64,000 nucleotides of DNA from positions 1,417,220-1,481,219 of the forward strand of contig CACRXP010000038.1 of the NCBI GenBank assembly GCA_902702965.1, given 5' to 3'. The notes under the pieces were generated by a model. That model saw only the letters and a list, made by a program, of their open reading frames with translations. It made no database searches and was not told the origin of the DNA. The position numbers and the translations under genes were made by a program. This DNA comes from Spirometra erinaceieuropaei. Taxonomy: Eukaryota; Platyhelminthes; Cestoda; Diphyllobothriidea; Diphyllobothriidae. Shown here one piece after another: positions 9,191-22,000 of the stretch (within the stretch, counting starts at the first letter, position 1; each line of letters begins with the position of its first letter).

Positions 9191-10775
9191 CTTCCGAACA
9201 TATGCTATTGTCGAGTGACCAACTGGTGGAGTGTGTCAGAATGCAACGGTTCCTTTTCAACAAGCGTTAATTGCACCTCTCCACCCCTTCGGGATTGGTT
9301 GTGTTCGTTTATATTTGTCCTTGAGAATTTCGTGTGTGGCATCCAAATCGATTATTGCCTCATCTAAGTGCCCTGCCACCAGGACTTTACGGCCTCTCCT
9401 TACTGGCAGATGCAAATATTGCGAGTGTTCTCCCACGGAAAGTTGTGCTCAATGTCCAGTGTGTGAACGGATACCTGTAATTGATGGTTTCGGCTCCTCA
9501 TCGCTTACTGAAATAAGGCCTCCCATGCATGCGCCGAAGCGGCAAACGTCACCCACCGGTCCACTGCAAGTACTGCGAGGGCAAATACGCCGGTCAGACT
9601 GTCGAACGGTCACAAACGTGCTTAGGAGAATAGACGAGGACGGTGCGAAAGATGGGCCCATTGGCTCTGATGGCGGAAGACTGAAAACTCTGGACATACA
9701 CTTGCCCTCTAAAAGGCCGAAATCTTGTATTTAGGGAACGACCGCGTATCCAGTGGAACCCTAGAAGTCTGGCGCAGGGGGCAACCCCCGATAAATGTAG
9801 TGTGGCCCTTTCTACAGCCTAACATGCGCGCCGGATGCAGATCAATTAGCGGAAGAGCGAAGGGGAACCCGGGTCAGATGTGAACACGGGAGAATCTAGA
9901 CCTGATACGCATTTTGAAGCGCCGAAGGCACAGCAACCAACAGCAGCCAGGCCGGCGACGGTAAGTGCAGTTAACCTGTGCAAACAACATTAGCAGCCAA
10001 GGGAGGACAACTAGGGTCACTGCAGCTCCAGGTTGTGATCGTCGGTGTCGAAACACGGATGCACGACGGGCGGTCTTGTAATGGCACTACTCTCCCCCCG
10101 CGGCCTGCCACGACGGCTGCAGTGATGATTTTCCGGGCGGATCCTAACGCAGGCCCCCTCCCCACTCCCAAACACCGGCCACGACGGGATGCGAGAAGAT
10201 TGAGGACATTGCGGCACATCGTCCCCCCCCCTCCGCCGCGTCGACTGCAGTTTGTCCCCGTTACCAGCGCCAGGCCGGGGTAACCGCCAGCCCGTGTAAA
10301 TAGTGCGACGGGCGGTAGAATATTCAACTTCCACCCCCCCCGAGGATCCAAGTTTGTTTACTTTGGAAACGTGGGGGCGACACAGCCGTGGCTCCCAACA
10401 CAACAAGAACAGCGACGTTAACCTGCCCCAATATCGGCGCATATTTCGGGCTGAACAACTCTGGTCGTCGAGACACGGCCCATCACGCAGTCCACCCGCG
10501 GTCTGATGATGGCGATTTTCATAGGTTTCGACAGAGTGGCGAGTAAAGATTGACAAACTACTGACATTTAGCTCCCACCCCATAATTCATCATTCACCGC
10601 GTCAAAATTTCTCCTTCGTGCTTGTCTTTACAGCAGTCCGTGGCACTTGTATTTTGAACTTCCGATGTGTGTACTGATCGAGCCATCATTGGTGATGGGC
10701 TGCATGATGCGACCCAATACTTATACGCAGCCGATACCTGATACGGCTTTGATCATACCGATTTCAGGTATGCCA
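9191..10775. other. Unassigned, GC-rich in part
   Basis: Around 9563-9640 a frame reads HCKYCEGKYAGQTVERSQT, which resembles the CxxC/YxGQT start of a PLE GIY-YIG domain but stops at once. From 9900 to 10580 several overlapping GC-rich frames occur on both strands (longest 188 codons, 10583 to 10017). None shows a domain or convincing codon structure, so no gene is called. Confidence 0.35.
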
Positions 10776-10779
10776 CGAC

Positions 10780-10965
10780 TAGCGCATCCCGGAGCCTGAC
10801 TATGTACAGTTTAGCCATGTCAGCCAGAGCACTCCAACCCGCCCCACCCCCTTTTGTCCTCGGAACCAGGTGGGTGAGGGAGGGGAGAGTGAAGTAGATA
10901 CTGGACAAGTCAGTCCCACCGTAAACGAATTCACCGTCCTGCGACAACCAGATAGGGCGGCGACG
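10780..10965 (+). repeat. Dispersed repeat R, fragment
   Basis: CATGTCAGCCA, the AGGTGGGTGAGGGAGGGGAG stretch and GAGTGAAGTAGAT follow the order seen in R1. Confidence 0.4.
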
Positions 10966-13590
10966 ACACCCAACTGCTACCTGCTGAAGCGGATCTCGTG
11001 ACCTTGTTCCATGCTTTTCAGTTCAGTTTATTTGAGGGAAACGTAGGTGTTGAACCCTGAACCCTCTATGTGTTACAAGGAAGCGAATTATATCAAAAAT
11101 TTGAAAATAGGAACATCAAACAGCTACAGAATTTTCTCTAAACCGGTCAGATATACAAATTGTCCCAAGTGTTGAAAGCATTTACATTATTAAGGGTGCT
11201 GAACATTATTTAGTCTATGCATAATTGTGCTACAGAATATTGCTGCAATCTCAGTTTCTGAGGCAGACGAACATTTCTCAACTCAAATTCACGTACGAGA
11301 TTGAAAGAGAGTTACGCTGTATTCTGGAAATATCATACCAAAAATCTTCATCAAAAACGGATAACATCAGAAGATCATAAGCGCGAACTGCCGAAAACTG
11401 CAACTGTCGACATCATGAAGAATCATCGGTGAATGTGCTGCAAAATTTGCGTCAGATTGGACCCCCTTCAAAACGGTGTTAACGTAGTGTGTAAAAGACC
11501 TCACCATTGCAATTCAGATAAAAAAGAGGAGAAAGACCAGTATATAATGTGTAAAATAGGCCAACAGATGCACTTGTAAGAGAATTCCCATGTGAGTGGG
11601 GAGCAGAAAAAATGGCGGCTCAATTTCAGAAGCCCGCCTGGACAGACAACAACGAACCGTGCCTGTCCAGGTTTGGTGATGACTTGTTTGTCGCTTCCAT
11701 TTATCCAGTGTCCAGTGCGGGGCGGTAGCGCTGAACACATGGGGACGGCGAGGACAAACATAGTCAAAACGCCTTGCAGGTCATTCTTGAATGAGATGTG
11801 ACAGTCAGTTTTCGTCCTCCTAAGACTCGTCATTTGCAGTCCTCGTTCGCCTCCAAGCACTGAGAAGCTTAAAGGAGGACGTCTGGTGTACACGAACCTG
11901 GGCGACTGGGACGTCATTACCGGATTCATAGACACCTTCTCGGGCTTGTCAAGGTCCTGTGCAGAGCTCTACTTCTCAGTTATCCATGTCATCCTTATTC
12001 TGACAGTTTGGCAACGAACGAATTTCAAGCCATTCGAACCTCAGCCTTCCCGAAGTCGGCCGCCAGTTTTTGTGAAAAGCTGTAGGTTGAAAATGTCTTG
12101 ATTCTCGCCTAATTTATAGTAGACCGGTAAATCTGACGACCTAGGCCATTCGAAATACTAAATTCTACCGCTTGACGTTAAGAGGGCAGTGGCCATCGGC
12201 CAGCCGTCATCGTCAAATTTTCGAACAGTTTTTCTGTGGATTCGGCCAATGGGAAAATGGAGTGTAGGCATGGCGAACCATAAAGCAAAGCTGTTGAGGA
12301 CAAGAGATGGGTCAGTGGTGGTGCGACAGCAGATGTTGAAGGGAGAGATAAGCATTATCGAGACGCCGTCCAGTTCAGGTTGCCTTCAAAAATGCTCTCA
12401 ATGAACAGTTCTGAACACTGAGACGAACAGACTACCGTCGGTTGTTGGCAGCCACGGCAACGTCAAAGTTTGGTCCGTGGATTGACGTCCAAAATGCAAC
12501 CCCATTTGGCTTCGTCACACACACCTTGAGGCCATCTGAGAATGACCTTGGAACGTCTTCCATAGTACTATTGATTTGCACAAGTTGTCTGATCTCCGTT
12601 CTTGAAGACGAGAAGATGGCAGCTCGAACCCCAGTCATCAGTGGCAACCTCATCTTCCTGTGTTTTCTCAGTCACCCCATGGAGTCAAGCATCAAATGTT
12701 CCATACAGGATTGATGGAATCCAAGAGGGATTTGTTTTTTTCCGGTTGCCTTGCTGCGCAACCTCAGACATCGGGGAAGTAGGGAAACAGAAGGCTGCGT
12801 AGTCAGGAGGTAGAAACTCCGGTCTTGAGAAGGGTAAGCACAATGCACGTGACAGGTGGATAAGACAGTTTTAGCGGCCGTCGAAATACTCTCGTCAACT
12901 GTTTACCCATGCCAGCGTCATGCAAACCACAAGAAGTCTCAAAGCGATGTAAACGTTCTAGTGAACAGTTAAACAAGACGTTGTTGAACAAGTCTGTGCA
13001 ACCGGGCCCATCTCCTGACATATGCAGACTGGGGTACATACAAAGGCCCAAACTAACTAGCTGATTAGGCAGAAACCATTACAGACCAATCACTCCCAGC
13101 CCGAATGGTGGCCAGATCGTTACTTCGAATAGCAACCTTCCAAGTTACAACTTCGAGAGCGTCTTCCTACATTAAAATAAGTTAGTTTTGATGTGAGGAG
13201 GAAGTTAAGCGTTGGGTGCGGGCCAGTTAATTCCCACAGCCTCTTCCCCATCCCAATGTGTGATTGTGGCAAGTCTCAACGCGGTCTACTAGGAATTATC
13301 AGGTCGGGCTCAATGACGGTAGAGAAGCAGGCCCTATGTCCAATGCGGACCACAAAAAAAACATGCACACATGCTATACGTCACCAAACATAATCATAAT
13401 TGTTGTATCTACGTACGGCGATGAGATTTTTTTACCAATAATGTACGCTAAAAGGACTTTCATTGCTGTTCCCCGAAATTCGCAGCCGTTCACCAGTTTG
13501 AACATGTTAAACGCGCAAAATGGATGTCTCTTACACTCATAAGAAGGGCTTCCGCAGAAGAAGTATATCACTGCTAATGTCATTTATGAT
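10966..13590. other. Unassigned, AT-rich then mixed
   Basis: No domain, TIR or tandem array was recognised. A 144-codon minus frame (11935 to 11501) and shorter overlapping frames have no identifiable motif and are compatible with chance. Confidence 0.35.
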
Positions 13591-13597
13591 GAAGGGA

Positions 13598-13858
13598 CGC
13601 TCATCGATCGTTCTTACGGATCTCACCCGTTCCGTCGTGCCTTACGGGCTCTCTCTCGAGCCGAACCAGCAGCTGTACAGCAGCGCATGATATATAGGCA
13701 GAATGGCATTACCGGCAAAGACAAGGGAGACTGGAATGACCATTTCTGGCTTATTAGCGTCGTCAGCCAGTCACACCCAACCCCGAAGTGTGGAACACCT
13801 GAGGCTGGAACGGTGAACGCCTCTCCGCCATTATATATTCCCGATCGAAACCGAGAGG
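13598..13858 (-). mobile_element. tRNA-derived SINE, partial, inverted
   Basis: This is the reverse complement of the SINE body seen next door: GCGCATGATATATAGGCAG, then GACTGGAATGACCATTTCTG, then CCCCGAAGTGTGGAACACC. The tRNA head is missing. It lies head-to-head with the forward copies. Confidence 0.65.
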
Positions 13859-13861
13859 ATA

Positions 13862-14166
13862 ACTAACTAGTGGCTCAGTGGTTAGAGGCGTGGACTTTTA
13901 ACAAACAGGTCGCGAGTTTTAGCCTCGGGTGTGCCACACTTTGGGGTTGGGTATGACTGGCTGACGACGGCTAATAAGCTAGAAATGGTCATTCCAGTCT
14001 CCCTTGTCTTTGCCAATAATGCCATTCTGCCTATATATCATGCGCCGCTGTGCGGCTGCTGGTTGGGCTCGAGAGAGAGTCCATAAGGCAAAACGAAACG
14101 AGTGAGTTCCGTAAGAACGATCAGTATGCGCCCCTCCACCATTGTATATTCTCGATCGAAAACCGA
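13862..14166 (+). mobile_element. tRNA-derived SINE, forward unit 1
   Basis: The A box TGGCTCAGTGG is at 13871-13881, followed by a degraded B box (GAGTTTTAGCC). The body GTTGGGTATGACTGGCTGAC then follows, with a downstream segment ending in the CCCGATCGAAAACCGACAG-type junction to the next unit. Confidence 0.7.
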
Positions 14167-14330
14167 CAGGGCAAGGGGCTCGTGGCTCAGGGGCTGTAGG
14201 CGTGGACTTCTAACAAACAGGTCGCGAGTTCGAGCCTCGGGTTGGGTATGACTGGCCGAAGACGGCTAATAAGCCAGAAATGGCCATTCCAGTCCCCCTT
14301 TTCTTTGTCGGTAATAACATTCAGCCAATG
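14167..14330 (+). mobile_element. tRNA-derived SINE, forward unit 2
   Basis: The A box TGGCTCAGGGG is at 14183-14193 and the B box GAGTTCGAGCC at 14226-14236. Between them CTTCTAA resembles an anticodon loop with UCU, pointing to a tRNA-Arg-like head. The body ends near CAGTCCCCCTTTTCTTTG. Confidence 0.7.
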
Positions 14331-14337
14331 TCATTTA

Positions 14338-14635
14338 TCATGACAAGACGTGTGTGTCTGTTTTAACGGGCAGTCCGCCTTACTGCAAAGCTCTTTGTTT
14401 GGTCCTAGGAGCTTTTGGGGCTATATGCGCATACACGAAAACAGGGCCGATGCCTTCTTTTACGGCCTCACTCTACGCGGACACAGAGCAACACACACAG
14501 AGCCGCAGGGACAATGCGTGGGCGTGGCCGAACAGGCGTGCATACACTTCAGCTCACAGCAAAAATCATGATGCGACACAGTTTGCCAGCACTATTGTGC
14601 CGTCTAAACGTATGAAAGGATGCGCAAATCTGGTA
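14338..14635 (+). repeat. Module X, copy 1 of a tandem duplication
   Basis: A 298-bp segment beginning CATGACAAGACGTGTG is repeated at 15230-15512 with scattered substitutions and a short deletion. Its readable frames are damaged differently in the two copies. No known family was recognised. Confidence 0.7.
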
Positions 14636-16411
14636 TACATTGACTGACCGATCTCATGAACTGTTGGTCGAAATTCTGAAATGTGTTTTCCATTAGAAGG
14701 GATTACTTAGATGGGATTTTAATATTGATTATCATGCAGTATAATCCTATAGTAATTCGGCCTCGTCAGAATGTTGGCTTCAGAAAGCATTTCTTTTCGT
14801 CTTCCTGCATAAAACACACTCCGAAAAAATTGACTACCTAAGTAGGATGCATTTTACACATCGATTTTTTGTTTATAAATTCAAATATATTTTATATAAA
14901 GCATGTACAAAAGTATACTTCCTTTTACTCGTTTGATAGAAAACCACATTGTCTTTACATTTTATACCATAAGAAAGGTTTACTTCCGGTTTTAAAAGGT
15001 TTCAAATTATGAGATTTTTAAGACTGTGCGATGTCCGTTTATCAATGCTCCTCACGAAATGTACAACATAGTCCGCATCCATTGCAAAATTTTATGAACT
15101 GCATGTGATATCTTCTTAAAGACATAGAGGAATGTATGTTTTCTCTTACGCGGAAAGCATATATCATGTGGACTAAAATTACTAAACGCCAATGCAACAG
15201 ATGATAGAGGTCGACATTATTCATTCATCATGACAAGACGTGTGCGTCTGTTTTAACCGGCAGTCCGCCTTACTGCAAAGCTCTTTGTTTGGTTCTAAGA
15301 GCTTTTGGGGCTATATGGGCATACACGAAAACAGGGCCGATGTCTTCTTTCACTGCCTCAGTCTACGCGGACCCACAGCCACACATGGACAATGCGTGGG
15401 CGTGGTCGGACAGGCGTGCATACACTTCAGCTCGCAGCGAAAATCATGATGCTACACAGTATGCCAGTACTATTATGCCGTCTAAACGTATGAAAGGATG
15501 CGCACATCTGGTATACATTGACTGACCGATCTCAAGAAATGTTGGCCGAAATTCTGAAATGCGTTTTGGATTAGGAAGGATTACTTAGACGGGTTTGTGA
15601 TATTAATTATCATGAAGTATAATCCTATGGTTTTTTTTGACTCTCCAGAATGTCGGCTTCAGAATGCATTTCTTTTCGGCTTCCTGCGAAACCACACTCT
15701 GAAAACGTTGACTGCTTAAGTAGGATGCATTTTACACATCTATTCTCGGTGGTCTTATAAATTCAAATATATTTTATAGAAAGCGTGCACAAAAACATAC
15801 TTCCTTTTACTCGTTTGGTAGAAAACCACATTGTCTTTACATGTAATACCAGAAGAAAGGTTTAATTTCGTTTTTAAAAGGTTTCTAATTATGAGATTTT
15901 TAAGACTGGCGATGTCCGTTTACCAATGCTCCTCACGAAATGAACAACATAGTCCGCATCCACTGCACATATCTTGTAGACTAAAAGTACTAAACGCCAA
16001 TGCAACGGATGATCGAGGTGGACATTATTCGGGAATCGGGAAACTTTTAAAAACCTAAATGTACACTTTCTTTGCGTATCATATGTGAAGAAAATATAAT
16101 TTTCTACCAAACGGACAAAAGAATTTATAGTTGCGCGCATGTTTGCTGTAAAGTATATCTGAATTTAAAAGACTACCAAAAATAAATGTGAAAAAACACA
16201 TGTTACTTAAGTGGTCATTTTTGCCAAGTGTTGTTTCTGCAGGGGGTCAAAAAGAAGTGCGTTAAAAAGCCCATATCCTGTTGAGTCCGAATTACTATAG
16301 GATGATACTGCCTGATAATCAGTATTGCAACCCCATCTAAGTAATCCTTCCTAGTCGAAAACGCATTTCAGAATTTCGGCCAACATTTCGTGAGATCGGC
16401 CACGCACTGTA
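14636..16411 (+). mobile_element. Foldback element P1 with duplicated left arm
   Basis: Left arm 1 starts at 14636 (TACATTGACTGACC). Left arm 2, with module X before it, starts at 15513. The single right arm runs from about 16025 to 16411 and ends GGCCACGCACTGTA. The right arm is the reverse complement of the left arms. In the second unit the central spacer has lost roughly 90 bp (compare 15090-15170). There is no coding capacity. Confidence 0.75.
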
Positions 16412-17555
16412 TGTGAATAAATTTCCAGATAGGGGTTATGCTATTCAGGAGCGGACCCTGATGCGCGTTCTGTGACGGTCAAACCGGCTACCAGCCAACG
16501 GCTTCGGGTGTCTTAATAAAGCGACGGAGAGAACCTTGTTGTGGCACGCGTAGACGGATGGCTATAATGAGTAGCGGCGAGAGCAAACCGAAGGGAAAAT
16601 CTTCGAAAGGCGCTAAGTCCTGTTACGAAACCATCCAGGACTGGGGTAAACGACATCCTCTTGCAGTGGGTATGTCATTAAGTCTGCATCAGCGGCCTTT
16701 GAAATAATCGTATACAGGAGGCCAAAGCGGAGCGCCTCCACCTTCATCGCAAATGTATCACGACCCATTCATGGTTTCCCAGAACACCTCCATTACTTGA
16801 GATACTGCTCACACATGCCCTCAATGTGACCACACTTTTCGATCACACACAAACACACAGGCCCCTTGAACGCTCGCCCACGTAGCCAGACGATAAGTTG
16901 TAGCCGTTTGCATTACCTACCTGTCCTCCCTGCGGCTGCACTCTCCAGTCACACAGCGCCTTAGCTGGACACCGGGACGTCCACTGTGGAGGGCAGGGGA
17001 GGCCGTCGACAGGAGCCTCGTCTAGCAGTTTCACCCCCTTTCCCCCTAACCTGTCTCATCTGTTCTGGCACCTTCAGACAGCAGTGCACTGGCCTATTCG
17101 GACGGGGGTGAGTGTGGGAGAGACGTGCCAAAACAAACGCCGTGGTGACCTTGAAGTTGTTTTGTCGGAGTGAATGGCAGCAGTTATGGGACACCCCACG
17201 CCGACACGGCTGGCGACAAGGCCATTGAATCTCACGGTCACACGAGTTGGAATAAAGAGGGCAGACGTTCCAAGTTGTATTGAGAGTGAGCGTATGAGTC
17301 ATCCTAGTGCAGACTGTCTGTGCTCCGACGACGCACGCCAGGAACGGGGTCACAACAATCCCCCTAGAAGTAGTCCAGTTCGTGCATAAAATGACAGGCA
17401 AGGTTTGGTCCTGCCGCCGCACTTGATGATTGTCATACGGTCAGTCTACTGAATTACTTTTGAGTGGACGATATTATGTCAAAATGGCATACTTCCAGGC
17501 AGAACCCGAGTTCGGGGAGAGTTTGAAAATGCACTATTGAGACACCCTACTAAAT
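16412..17555. other. Unassigned stretch
   Basis: A 153-codon Cys-rich minus frame (17422 to 16961) is open but has no recognised domain and overlaps other frames. No gene is called. Confidence 0.3.
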
Positions 17556-17559
17556 GCGC

Positions 17560-18340
17560 TTGCTTCTAGCCCTGCTTGCGTTCCCTTTGTTTCTTAATCC
17601 AGCGAGTGGCTAGGCTAGGTGCGTCCACGACACTGCTCAGATTCAGTTCTAATTCGGTTTGTGTTCCATTTCCTTCCTAGTCCAGCTACAGGCTAGGCTA
17701 GGTGCGTCAACAGCACTGCCGAGACGGAGTGTCCAATGCACTGGCTTTGAGTTCTGCTTGCGCTATCTTTCCTGCCTATTCCAGCGACTGGCTGGGTTTG
17801 GTAAGTCAACGCCCCTGCTCAGACGGAGTACTCAATGCACTTGCTTCTAGATCTGCTTGCGTTGGCTTGCTTTCTTAGTCCAACGAGGGGCCATGCTATG
17901 TACATCAACTTCCCTGTTCAGCATACGTTTACATTCCTTCCTTATCCAGTGAGCGGCTAGGATCCGCACGACGGTGATGTTGGTCAGCCGGAGTGGCTGC
18001 TGCTCTATGGACTACTTTACCGTTCATTCGCTTTTTTTATTAATCGAACCAGCGGGTAGGCGGCATATATCAATGTCGCACCCCCTATGCGGTGCTCATT
18101 GCTCTACCTTCTCATTCTGCTCCATTCACTCTCCTTCCTTATCCAGTGAGTGGTTAGGTTGTGTTTAGTAAGAGTACACACTGGCCTAGCTTCCCGTTGA
18201 CCTTTCCGTCAGTTTCCTTCCTGATCCAGCGAGTGGCTGGGCTAGGTGCGTCAATGACACTGCTCCGACGGAGTGTACATTGCCCTTGCTCGCAGTCTTA
18301 CGTTCGTTCATTTTGATTCTGGTTCTAGTGGGCAGCCAGG
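17560..18340. repeat. Degenerate minisatellite, units about 100 bp
   Basis: The motif TTCCTTCCT(A/T)(A/G)TCCAGCGAGTGGCTAGG, then GGTGCGTCAACGAC, CTGCTCAGACGGAGT and TTGCTTCTAG, recurs at about 17585, 17680, 17780, 17875, 17945, 18140 and 18215 with strong divergence and some partial units. Confidence 0.7.
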
Positions 18341-18396
18341 TCCCTTATGTCATTCGCATTGACGGTGTGCATATTACTTTAGCCTCTGGTTTAACA

Positions 18397-19289
18397 TACA
18401 TTAGGTGGGCTGACTCATGAAATGTCAACAGAAATTCCGAAATGTGTTTCCGTTTCTAAAAGATTAATTAAGAAGGGTTAAAATCCAATCATCAAGCAAC
18501 ATAATTCTATAATAATTCAGTAGCCTCAAGATGCCGGCTTTCGAAAGAACTTCCTTCCGGTCGCATGCAAAAATCACACTGTAAAAAGTGACCACTTGAT
18601 TAGCATGCGTTTTTTCATTGATTTTCGATGCTCTTAAAGACTCCATTATATTTCGTAGAAAACATGCATAAAAATCTTCATTCTTTTGCTCATTTAGTAG
18701 GAAATTACGCCTTATTTCAAATTTATACTCAATGGAAGAGTATAATTCGGTTTTAAAAAAGTTTCTAATTGTGAGATATTTTAATACCGTGAAAGGGCCC
18801 TTCATAAAACGCCCTGCTGCTGCATTTATCAATGTGGCTTGTAAAGTTAACAGTGTGGCTCAAATCCACTGCTTAATTTTATAAACCCCATGTGGTCTCC
18901 TTTTAATACCGTAGAGAAATGTATGGTTTTCCGTACGCGGAAAGTGTACGGCTTGTAGGTTGGGAACCCTGAACGCAAGTGTAACGGCTGGTCGGGTTCA
19001 AAATTATTTGGGAAATGGAAAAGTTTTATAAAACCAGATTATACCCTTCATCTGAGTGAAAGAAGACGTAATTTTCTACTGAATGAGCAAAAGAATGAAT
19101 ATTTTTATGCATGTTTTCCATGAAATGTAATTGGATCTTTAAGAGATTTGAAAATCAATGCAAAAAATGCGTGCTACCTAAGAAGCCACTTTTTACGAAG
19201 TATGGTTTTTAGATGCAGTCAGAAAGAAGTTTGTCTGAAAGCCGGCGTCCAGGGGTAACTTGTTTATTATAGAATTATGCTGTACAGTG
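18397..19289 (+). mobile_element. Foldback element P2, right end truncated
   Basis: The left end TACATTAGGTGGGCTGACTC matches subfamily B (compare 60281 and 43040). Left and right arms are reverse complements. The last roughly 75 bp of the right arm are missing, replaced at about 19289 by a LINE reverse-transcriptase fragment. Confidence 0.75.
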
Positions 19290-19395
19290 GTTGTTGGTCA
19301 CCCTCTCGCAAACCAGACTCATCTTAATTCTCTGAAGGATGGCCTTGACCACGTCTCAGCACGGTCGTTGGAAAATGGTCTCCTACTGCTTTGCG
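19287..19395 (+). pseudogene. LINE reverse-transcriptase fragment
   Basis: It encodes KDGLDHVSARSLENGLLL, the same peptide as the minus-strand reverse-transcriptase remnant at 28.4-29.2 kb. It is only about 110 bp long. Confidence 0.6.
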
Positions 19396-20578
19396 ACTGC
19401 TACCCTGAGGCTTGAACTGTCCTCGTAATAGATGCCCTTTTTGTGTAAACCGTCTGGCTCTTGAGTAATTTGTTGATTTATATTCTGTCCACAGTGAATG
19501 GAGCCCCTTGTTGCTGGGAAGTTAGAATTTAAACTTTGAAGATAAAGCGTATTCCTCTCCACCTCCTCTCTCTCCAGATTAAACGGGTGTTTGTTGTAAA
19601 AATAGGTAGATAGTTTGCCTATAGTCAGAGGATCATCTTGCGTACGGCCTTGCTTCACAGGCCAGCTCCACTTTAATTTATGAGTTGCCCTTGTTTCAGA
19701 TGAATGCCCTCTGAAGATTCACAAAAGCGTTGCACAGCGAGTTAGTTACTGCTAAACTATTAACAAATATTTCCAACGTTGTACAGGTCCGTATTTGAAA
19801 CATTCTCAATGTGCAGACTTCCTTAGAGATGTCTATGTTTTAAGGGCTTTTTGATACCTGTATATTTTATGACGGGTGTTACTTAATCCGTAGAGCATTT
19901 GTGTTGAGCACAAAAGCTGAAAATCGACGAACTTGACGGTATCACAAATTCTGATCCTCCAAACTGTTACAAATTAAAGGGCAGGCACCACTTTTACCAT
20001 TTAATGATAAAAGTAAATGAATATAATGCGCTTCGTAGGCAGCGTCAAAAAGGGATTGCACTGTCATATTTTTACTCCGATGACTACCTTAAAGCATCTT
20101 GATCACTCTCAAGCAACAGCCACCGCGAGGTCTTTTTATTTCTTTTTCTTGCGCGTAAAAATAGACATCGCCAGTTATTTTTTTTAGCACAATTGCTCTC
20201 CGGAAGAGTAAACCCGGCCATTAAGCATAGCCCGCCGTTTTTTAAAATAAAATAAAGTTAAATTAAAGTCGTAATGTGAATCGAAAGTTTAAACTGCCGT
20301 TCGTGACATAATAAATCGGAAATAAGGCAAGATCCAGTCCCTGTCTCAGATCTTATTTGACCAATTAGAGGTCATGACCAATGGAAGAACGGGAATTTCC
20401 TTGACCTGACTACGACTGCACTTTCCGGTGACCCAAAAGGCCGGGCTATCCTCGTGTAAATAGGTCTGCGTGATTCCATGGGCAATTAAGTAGCAATAAA
20501 TTCTGCTCACTGGGCCATTACGGCAAGGACACCTCGGCTTTGGGAAAGTACATGGCGCATGAAACACTCGGCTAGTGG
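19396..20578. other. Unassigned, AT-rich
   Basis: No recognisable feature was found. Confidence 0.35.
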
Positions 20579-20580
20579 CC

Positions 20581-21558
20581 TACGGTAGATGACGTGTCGC
20601 ATGAAATGCTAGCCGGATCACTGAAATGTGCTTTCAGTTAGGAAGGATTATATAGATTGGATTTGCCATCTTGCAGCATAGTCTCAAAATATTTCAGACA
20701 CTCCAGAATGCCGACCTTTGAACGAGATTCTTCCCGACCGCATGGAAATCGATGCTCGGCATAAAATAGCACGGATTATTCTCCATAATTTTTGATATCT
20801 CCGCAAACTCAAATATATTTCATAGCTGGCATGAATAGGCACATGATTTTTTAGATGCCCAGTTGATAGCAAATTGATTTTCATCCAAATGCTATACCCG
20901 AAAGAGGGGTACAATTCGGGTTTTAAAAAAATTTGTTATTATGGAATTTTCGAAGACCGCGAAACGTCCTCCCCGTACATTATCGTATCTGACCGTTTAT
21001 TAGGGCTGCTTATAAAGTGTTCAACGTGCTTCACACCCACCACAAAATATTACGAGATCCATGTGACATTTTCTAATTAGCGAGGGGAAATATACGACCT
21101 TCCTTACACGAAACGTATGCCGCAGGGAATTTTGAAACGCGAAGCGCATGTGAAAATCTGGCTGGATTCATAATTATTCGGGAATTGAAAAACTCCTTAA
21201 AACCGAAAGATACCATTTCTTCAAGTATGGAATTTCAAGAAGACGCGATTCCCCATCAAATATGCGCAAACTAAATATTTTTGTGCTCGTTTGGCAAAAA
21301 ATATATGTAAATTTTTAAGAGCATCAAAAATCAACTAGAAAGATTAGTACTATAAAAGAAGTCATATTTGTCGAGCGTAGTTTTTAAAGGCAACCAGAAG
21401 GAGGCTTATTTAAAAGCAGGCATCTTGGCATGCCTGAAATATCTTGGGATTATGTTGAATGATAGTCAACACTACAACTCCATCAAAGTAACCTTTTGTA
21501 ATCGAAAACACACTACAGAACTTCGGCTACGATTTGAGGAGATAGGCCAACTACTGTA
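20581..21558 (+). mobile_element. Foldback element P3
   Basis: The left end is TACGGTAGATGACG and the right end is CCAACTACTGTA, with arms of about 380 bp in inverted orientation around a roughly 215-bp spacer. It is more diverged than P7. No ORF. Confidence 0.75.
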
Positions 21559-21765
21559 GGTTGGGGCGACCTGGACTCGAATTGGGGAGGCGTAATGATC
21601 ATTCTTATGTAAACTCCCCAGCGAGTGAAGTTATAATTCTTTGCGAGTGTTTGTGTGACAGCGAACACACACAAGATCCAAGTGTTTTTTGCCTAACGTA
21701 GTCGAGGCCCTGCGCCCCCCTGCAAAGGGTCACGCCGGAGTTGAGCTAGATCAAAGGGAGGACCA
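21559..21765. other. Unassigned short interval
   Basis: Nothing recognised between P3 and the next R copy. Confidence 0.3.
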
Positions 21766-21769
21766 GATT

Positions 21770-22000
21770 AGGGTTCGGCACCCATAACAAATGCCACACA
21801 AGAGAAAGTTTGTCGGCTCGCCTGGGCGTAGGCTCACATCGCGCCAGCCATCCGCACCCACAATCGCCTCCGCTCTTTGTGACTCTGTCTTGACACCGGG
21901 ATCAAGTGGGTGGGAGAAGAGGGAGTGAAGAAGATGCAACGAGAGCCATAACCCCCCGCACCCACCGTGCTGCGGACTCACGGTAGGAAATGCCGGTCGG
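21770..22000 (+). repeat. Dispersed repeat R, fragment
   Basis: It contains GACTCTGTCTTGACACCGGG and the following GGTGGG...GGGAGTGAAGAAGATGC, as in R1 and the 55-kb copy. Confidence 0.5.

Noticed and set aside
9563..9640. PLE GIY-YIG copy
   Set aside because: CKYCEGKYAGQT is suggestive but stops immediately and has no neighbouring PLE sequence; left unassigned.
10017..10583. 188-codon minus frame
   Set aside because: The region is GC-rich with competing frames on the other strand and no recognisable domain.
11501..11935. 144-codon minus frame as a membrane protein
   Set aside because: A few hydrophobic residues near the end, but no family resemblance or splice context.
16961..17422. 153-codon Cys-rich minus frame as a secreted protein
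   Set aside because: No signal peptide at the start, no domain, overlapping frames; length is compatible with chance.
17560..18340. CRISPR-like array
   Set aside because: Units have no constant short repeat with unique spacers; it is a diverged minisatellite in a eukaryotic genome.
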